Positions 8,581 through 12,825 of a stretch of DNA of 12,825 bases are shown here, piece after piece; within the stretch, counting starts at the first letter, position 1; each line of letters starts with the position of its first letter. Source of the stretch: Bacteroidales bacterium (lineage in GTDB: Bacteria; Bacteroidota; Bacteroidia; Bacteroidales; UBA12077). The notes under the pieces are model-generated. The model searched no databases. It was not told the DNA's origin and saw only the letters and a program-made list of their open reading frames with translations. Both the position numbers and the translations under genes were made by a program. The DNA lies in assembly GCA_030156305.1 (NCBI GenBank), contig JASGMZ010000065.1, forward strand, positions 1-12,825, given 5' to 3'.

Positions 8581-10035
8581 ATGAAAAAAATTAAACACAT
8601 AGGATTTTTTATTTTGCTTTTGGGCTTATTTACACCCTTAAAAGCACAGGATTATTCTATTAGCCTGTTGCCTTTCAATACCGATAAATACAATGAATTT
8701 GCACCAGTTTATTTTCGTGGTGATATAGTTTTTTGCTCTAATCGTAAAAATACGATTTTTATTACTTATCTTGACGAAAGAGATGATCTTCCCTTGTATG
8801 ATCTCTACCGGGTAGAGGAGGGAAGAGATGAATGGGGTAAACCGGAAATTTTTGATAAAACATTAAAAAGTAATTTTAATGTTGGGCCTGCTACATTTAA
8901 CAGTACCGGCTCAGAAATATATTTCACACGAAATATAAAGATAAATAAGAAAATAGGGAATTCGATTGACCGACACAATAACCTGGGAATCTATTATTCC
9001 AAATTTAGCCGATATCGTGGAGGATGGAGCCAACCAACTCCTTTTAAATATAACAGCCCTGATTATAGTGTAGCCCACCCTTCATTAAGCGAAGACGGGC
9101 AAAGTTTATATTTTGTATCCGACATGGAAGGAGGATATGGAGGTACCGATATTTATGTTTGTGCATTAGAAGGGAGTAATTGGGGAGAACCTCAGAATCT
9201 TGGCCCTCAGATTAATACAGAAGAAAATGAGTTTTTCCCGTTTATCCATAGTTCGGGAAGGTTGTATTTTTCTTCTGACGGACATGAAGGTGAGGGACGG
9301 TTAGATATTTTTTATTCGGAAAAAGTTAATGGGCAGTGGCATAAACCTATTGGTATGGACCCTCCCATAAACTCAAGGTATAATGATTTTGGCTTAATAA
9401 TTGATGCATTTCAAAAGAGTGGATTATATAGTTCCGGTAGATCGCGAATGTCTGATGATATATACTCATTTGCACCGCTTTACCCTATGTTTGAAAATAT
9501 TAACAAGATGCAAGAAAACGACTTTTGTTATGTTTTTTACGAAGAAGGAGCACAAAGCCTCGATTCTACAACTTTTGAATATCAATGGGTATTTAGCGAT
9601 GGTACTAAAATAAATGGTGAAGAGGTGGAACATTGTTTTGAGAGCGAAGGTGATTATACTATAAAACTGAATGTAATTGATGAAATTACTGGCGATGTTT
9701 ATTTTAATCAGGCTACCTATCATCTGGCAATTGAAAAAATTGAACAAGTATATATAAATGCTCCCGATACGGTAATGGTAGGACAGGAAGTAAAATTCGA
9801 CGGACGGCAAACGAACCTTAAAAACTTTGAAATTGCCAGATATTATTGGGATTTTGGTGATGGGCGAAAAACAGGAGGTATTGAAGCTACACATATTTAT
9901 ACAGCTCCGGGAAGTTATATTGTTCAGTTAGGAGTTGTTAGTAAACCCGACCGACAGGGCAATTCTGAAAAACAAGGAGTTTATAAGAATATTGTGGTTA
10001 TAGGACAAGGAAAAGAGCGACGACGAGGCGATTAA
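8581..10035 (+). CDS. Exported PD40 beta-propeller protein with two C-terminal PKD domains
   Basis: Predicted periplasmic or surface protein of 484 residues, one base after the PorP/SprF stop. Signal peptide 1-22, cleaved before Gln23. PD40 (WD40-like) blades are visible at about 39-55, 106-118, 169-193 (LSEDGQSLYFVSD then GGTDIYV), 222-247 (SSGRLYFSSDGHEGEGRLDIF) and 281-297 (GLYSSGR then DDIYSF). Two PKD-type domains follow: about 313-385 (YQWVFSDG, later EGDYTIKLNV) and 393-476 (YYWDFGDGRKTGG, later APGSYIVQLGVV). PD40 proteins beside PorP/SprF genes commonly end in a peptidoglycan-binding OmpA domain, as in PorE; none is present here, and the protein stops at a basic tail (GKERRRGD). It may be a periplasmic partner of the neighbouring barrel, or a soluble surface accessory. 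Domains are clear; the role is inferred. Confidence 0.88.
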   Translation: MKKIKHIGFFILLLGLFTPLKAQDYSISLLPFNTDKYNEFAPVYFRGDIVFCSNRKNTIFITYLDERDDLPLYDLYRVEEGRDEWGKPEIFDKTLKSNFNVGPATFNSTGSEIYFTRNIKINKKIGNSIDRHNNLGIYYSKFSRYRGGWSQPTPFKYNSPDYSVAHPSLSEDGQSLYFVSDMEGGYGGTDIYVCALEGSNWGEPQNLGPQINTEENEFFPFIHSSGRLYFSSDGHEGEGRLDIFYSEKVNGQWHKPIGMDPPINSRYNDFGLIIDAFQKSGLYSSGRSRMSDDIYSFAPLYPMFENINKMQENDFCYVFYEEGAQSLDSTTFEYQWVFSDGTKINGEEVEHCFESEGDYTIKLNVIDEITGDVYFNQATYHLAIEKIEQVYINAPDTVMVGQEVKFDGRQTNLKNFEIARYYWDFGDGRKTGGIEATHIYTAPGSYIVQLGVVSKPDRQGNSEKQGVYKNIVVIGQGKERRRGD

Positions 10036-10090
10036 TTTGTAAAGATTATACCTATATTGCGTTTTTAATTGGTTTTTAAATGGATTAGAT

Positions 10091-11059
10091 ATGAAAAAAA
10101 TAGTAATTACATCTCTTTTTTTATTTGCAGGGTTTTATTTGCTGGCCCAACCGGTTCCAGCCGAGGATGAAAATATTCCTCATCTTATGACGTTCGGGTC
10201 AAAATCAGAAACATCATGGGGTGATGATGATTTTTCACAAACGTTCTTTTTTGTGATTCCCGAAGAACATACCAGCCCGATTTTTATCAGGGTTTTTGAT
10301 CCTGATGTGGGAGGTGAGATCGATGAAATAAATGGCTTTTGGGATACCAAAATATCTTATTCAATTTATGGGGGTACTGGTGCATTTGAAAATGAAGATG
10401 CTAAAGGGATTGATCCTGTAGGTGAATATCGAAGCGGAAATATGCTGGCAACCAAGGTTTTTGGCGAAAACCCACGGTACGATAACAACTGGTATACTTT
10501 TGGCCCCTTTAACCCTACTGAGGGTGAGCTGGTTAAAAAATACGGAGGGTATATTTTTAAAATTATTTGCGAAGGGGTGGAAGGCGATGATGGAAATATG
10601 TATCGATACTTTGTAAGTACTTCACCAACTCAAAATATTCGAATTGAAGGCGCTAACGCTTTTGCCTATGAATATAGCTTCAGAATGCACAACGATCCTA
10701 ATGAAGTTTCTCATATCTATCCTTATATTGATGACCGAACCATTTCAGTAGAACAGAAAAACTTTGACTGGGATAGCGATGGAATGATACGTGTAGTTTC
10801 GGTTGCCCGACAAGGATTATTGTGTAAAGCATCAGGCGATGATGAATGGGCTCAAAATCAGTTTAAAATATTAGATGAGGAAATTGGCACCTCTCTCGAT
10901 TTTCAATTTATTAAACGTAAAAATCCACCCGTAAAAAATAACAACGTGGTAATTTCAGTTAAAAACCAGTATGGCGAACTATTACCCTTTTACACCATAC
11001 CAATTGGTGGTGTGCCAACATATAAATATTCCATTGGTGTTAAGAAGAAAAACGATTAA
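10091..11059 (+). CDS. Unrecognised exported protein, beta-rich
   Basis: I do not recognise this 322-residue family. ATG 10091 starts a clear signal peptide (MKKIVITSLFLFAGFYLLA) with cleavage before Gln20; an ATG at 10080 is out of frame and closed by TAG. The mature part alternates short hydrophobic strands with acidic loops. Notable stretches are SPIFIRVFDPDVGGEID (62-78), SYSIYGGTGAF (89-99), WYTFGPFNPTEGE (134-146), YGGYIFKIICEGVEGDDGN (151-169) and DWDSDGMIRVVSVA (226-239). The FIRVFDPD and YGGYIFKI parts recall beta-sandwich folds, and DWDSDG resembles a Ca-binding DxDxDG loop, but a single copy proves nothing. There is no T9SS C-terminal domain and no lipobox. Two Cys remain (160, 245). 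It lies 55 bp after the PD40/PKD gene and 12 bp before the propeller gene, so it probably belongs to the same operon and acts in the envelope. Real gene: confident. Function: unknown. Confidence 0.85.
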   Translation: MKKIVITSLFLFAGFYLLAQPVPAEDENIPHLMTFGSKSETSWGDDDFSQTFFFVIPEEHTSPIFIRVFDPDVGGEIDEINGFWDTKISYSIYGGTGAFENEDAKGIDPVGEYRSGNMLATKVFGENPRYDNNWYTFGPFNPTEGELVKKYGGYIFKIICEGVEGDDGNMYRYFVSTSPTQNIRIEGANAFAYEYSFRMHNDPNEVSHIYPYIDDRTISVEQKNFDWDSDGMIRVVSVARQGLLCKASGDDEWAQNQFKILDEEIGTSLDFQFIKRKNPPVKNNNVVISVKNQYGELLPFYTIPIGGVPTYKYSIGVKKKND

Positions 11060-11071
11060 TCTATTGTGTAT

Positions 11072-12825
11072 ATGTTTCATTCAAAATTAAAATCTTTCGG
11101 AATTTTCTTTTTTCTGGTATTTACTTGTCACTCCGTGTTTGGACAGATCTATCAGTTTAAAGAATATAATATCGAAGAAGGGTTAAGCCACCCTTTTGTT
11201 TATACTATAAACGAAGATAAAAACGGTTTTTTGTGGATTGGTACAGGCGAAGGACTTTGCCGCTATAATGGTTTCGATTTTACGGTTAGCAGAGCCGATG
11301 ATACACTTACCAGCGGCTTTGTAACATCAAGTTTCCTCGATGAAAAGGGTGTTTTATGGTTTGGACATAACTCCGGGGAAATAACCTACTATGATGGAAT
11401 ACATTTTAATCGTTTAGAAACAAATAATCTTTTTAATAGTTCAATTACTGATATTGACGGAACAAAAAGCGGAAGCATTTGGATTGCCTCACAAAATAAC
11501 GGACTAATAAGAATAGATAAGAATTTTCAAATCGATTCATTTCAACAAGCTTTTCAGGGTAAAATAGTGTATACCTTAAAAACAGTTGATGATAATCAAT
11601 TACTTGTAGGAACAGGTAATGGATTGCAATTGTTTAGAATAACAGAAAATAATCTCGAAGAGGTATATTCGGTGGATGAGTTATCTTATATAACTGTTCA
11701 AACGATTGATAAAGATGAGGCCACCAATATTTTTTGGATAGGAACAGGAGATGCCGGTTTTTATGCTTTAGAAAGCAAAGGTGAGTCTTTCGAATCATAC
11801 AGATTAGTAAATATTGGCGAACAATATGGGTTGGGTTACGAAAATGTACAATCGGTTACCCGTGATAGGGATGGAAACTTATGGATTAGCACATTTGGAA
11901 ATGGTATTTATAAAATAAATCCTGATGAAGAAGGAAATGAAACGGAAGAGATTGTTAATTATTCTACAAAAAACGGATTATCAAACAATTTTATTAAACA
12001 AGTTTATCAAGACTGGGAAGGTAATCTTTGGATTGCTACCTATGGTAATGGATTAGCATACTATGTAAGCGAAGCCCTTACTTTTTTATATCAGGATGTA
12101 AAGGATCTGGAAGGTAATATTCTTTCTCTCGAAGAGTCAGAAACCAATTTATGGTTAGGTGGCGAAAATGTTATTGTTAAGGTTAACAAACAAAATAACC
12201 AAACTGAAACCATTGATCAATCGAATGGATTACCCGTGGATAGAATAACAAGCTTGTATTTAGATACTCAAAACAGGTTGTGGATTGGAACACAAAATTC
12301 GGGAGTTTACAGAATGAACTCCTCATCAAATCAGGCAAACCTTGTTTATCATTCTTCAAATACCCTGGAGAATAATGTAAATTGTATTGTCGGACATCAT
12401 AATCTGGTTTATATCGGGACAAAAAACGGTGTTTTTGTTTATGATTTAAAAACCGGAAGCCGAAAACTTTATAATACCACTCAGGGTTTGCCCCATAATG
12501 ATATTAAATGTATTTTTATTGATAATGAGAATAATCCCTGGATAGGAACCAAGAGTAACGGCATTTTTGTATTAAATGAAGCTTTACAATATACGATTGC
12601 AGGAAACGTAAAATTAGAATTTACAGCGATTACCCAGGATACTGACGGCCATATTTGGGCTGCAACTTATGGCGACGGAGTGTTTAAATTTATTGAAGAT
12701 ACGATAAAATATTTTTCTACCGATAACGGTTTAAAATCGAACTATTGTTATAGTTTAATTGCCGATGATAAAGGAAAGGTGTGGGTAGGCCATCGTTTAG
12801 GTATGAGTAGTATCGATATTCATTC
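11072..12825 (+). CDS. Two-component-regulator-type beta-propeller sensor protein (3' end beyond the window)
   Basis: The frame is open from ATG 11072 to the window edge (584 codons); no stop is reached. A signal peptide ends VFG before Gln25. The body is a ladder of Reg_prop blades, each with a W-I-G-T-like core and a Gly-rich turn: WIGTGEGL (W55), WFGHNSG (W96), WIASQNNGL (W137), LVGTGNGL (178), WIGTGDAGF (W222), WISTFGNGI (W271), WIATYGNGL (W320), WLGGENV (W361), WIGTQNSGV (W404), YIGTKNGV (447), WIGTKSNGI (W490), WAATYGDGV (W529) and WVGHRLGM (W571). That is 13 visible blades, about 40 residues apart, one short of the 14 that form two seven-bladed propellers in this family. In Bacteroidota such propellers usually precede a Y_Y_Y domain, a membrane segment and an output module: histidine kinase, hybrid HTCS, SpoIIE phosphatase or HTH. 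Which one applies cannot be seen. The gene starts 12 bp after the orphan, suggesting co-transcription. Confidence 0.9.
   Translation, partial: MFHSKLKSFGIFFFLVFTCHSVFGQIYQFKEYNIEEGLSHPFVYTINEDKNGFLWIGTGEGLCRYNGFDFTVSRADDTLTSGFVTSSFLDEKGVLWFGHNSGEITYYDGIHFNRLETNNLFNSSITDIDGTKSGSIWIASQNNGLIRIDKNFQIDSFQQAFQGKIVYTLKTVDDNQLLVGTGNGLQLFRITENNLEEVYSVDELSYITVQTIDKDEATNIFWIGTGDAGFYALESKGESFESYRLVNIGEQYGLGYENVQSVTRDRDGNLWISTFGNGIYKINPDEEGNETEEIVNYSTKNGLSNNFIKQVYQDWEGNLWIATYGNGLAYYVSEALTFLYQDVKDLEGNILSLEESETNLWLGGENVIVKVNKQNNQTETIDQSNGLPVDRITSLYLDTQNRLWIGTQNSGVYRMNSSSNQANLVYHSSNTLENNVNCIVGHHNLVYIGTKNGVFVYDLKTGSRKLYNTTQGLPHNDIKCIFIDNENNPWIGTKSNGIFVLNEALQYTIAGNVKLEFTAITQDTDGHIWAATYGDGVFKFIEDTIKYFSTDNGLKSNYCYSLIADDKGKVWVGHRLGMSSIDIH

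Noticed and set aside
9466..9894. Minus-strand frame of 142 codons
   Set aside because: It lies entirely within the PKD-encoding part of the 8581-10035 gene; its translation is rich in Phe, Ile and Tyr from the complementary strand and has no recognisable domain.
10024..10032. C-terminal RGD in the PD40/PKD protein, which could suggest integrin binding
   Set aside because: A tripeptide at the end of a basic tail occurs easily by chance, and nothing else suggests a host-binding role.
10036..10090. Possible promoter in the 55-bp gap before the orphan gene (TTTG at 10036, TATATTGC at 10053)
   Set aside because: The spacing of 13 bases is well short of the usual 19-21, and the -7 box does not match TAnnTTTG, so an internal promoter is not supported.

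Overview
The window is AT-rich and reads like a member of the Bacteroidota, probably from the Bacteroidales/Marinilabiliales side; no rRNA or marker gene here fixes the genus. The lineage call rests on four things: a type B C-terminal domain of the type IX secretion system (T9SS), an adjacent PorP/SprF-family protein, two-component-regulator-type propeller repeats, and little use of Shine-Dalgarno sites. All recognised genes lie on the + strand.

Layout. Positions 1-209 hold no convincing gene, at most the last residues of an upstream reading frame. Positions 210-3887 encode a very large NtrY-like sensor histidine kinase with about 12 predicted membrane segments and three extracytoplasmic modules. 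A 112-bp gap follows, with a candidate Bacteroidota-type promoter. Then comes a tightly packed five-gene run: a 1199-residue secreted multidomain surface protein with a TTG start (4000-7599), a PorP/SprF-family outer-membrane protein (7599-8579, overlapping its neighbour by 1 bp), a PD40-propeller plus PKD exported protein (8581-10035), an unrecognised exported protein (10091-11059), and a two-component-regulator-type beta-propeller protein cut by the window edge (11072 onward). Gaps in the run are -1, 1, 55 and 12 bp, which suggests an operon.

How they may work together. In the T9SS, type B C-terminal domain substrates such as SprB typically depend on a PorP/SprF-type partner for export and surface attachment. 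The surface protein and the PorP/SprF protein therefore look like a cargo-partner pair. The PD40/PKD protein and the 322-residue orphan are likely envelope accessory factors. The propeller protein at the end resembles the sensory half of a regulator and could report on the system or on a ligand. All five exported proteins have a predicted signal-peptidase I site directly before Gln. The upstream kinase may be a separate transcription unit; no partner response regulator is visible in the window.

No tRNA, rRNA, CRISPR array, insertion sequence or phage gene was seen.
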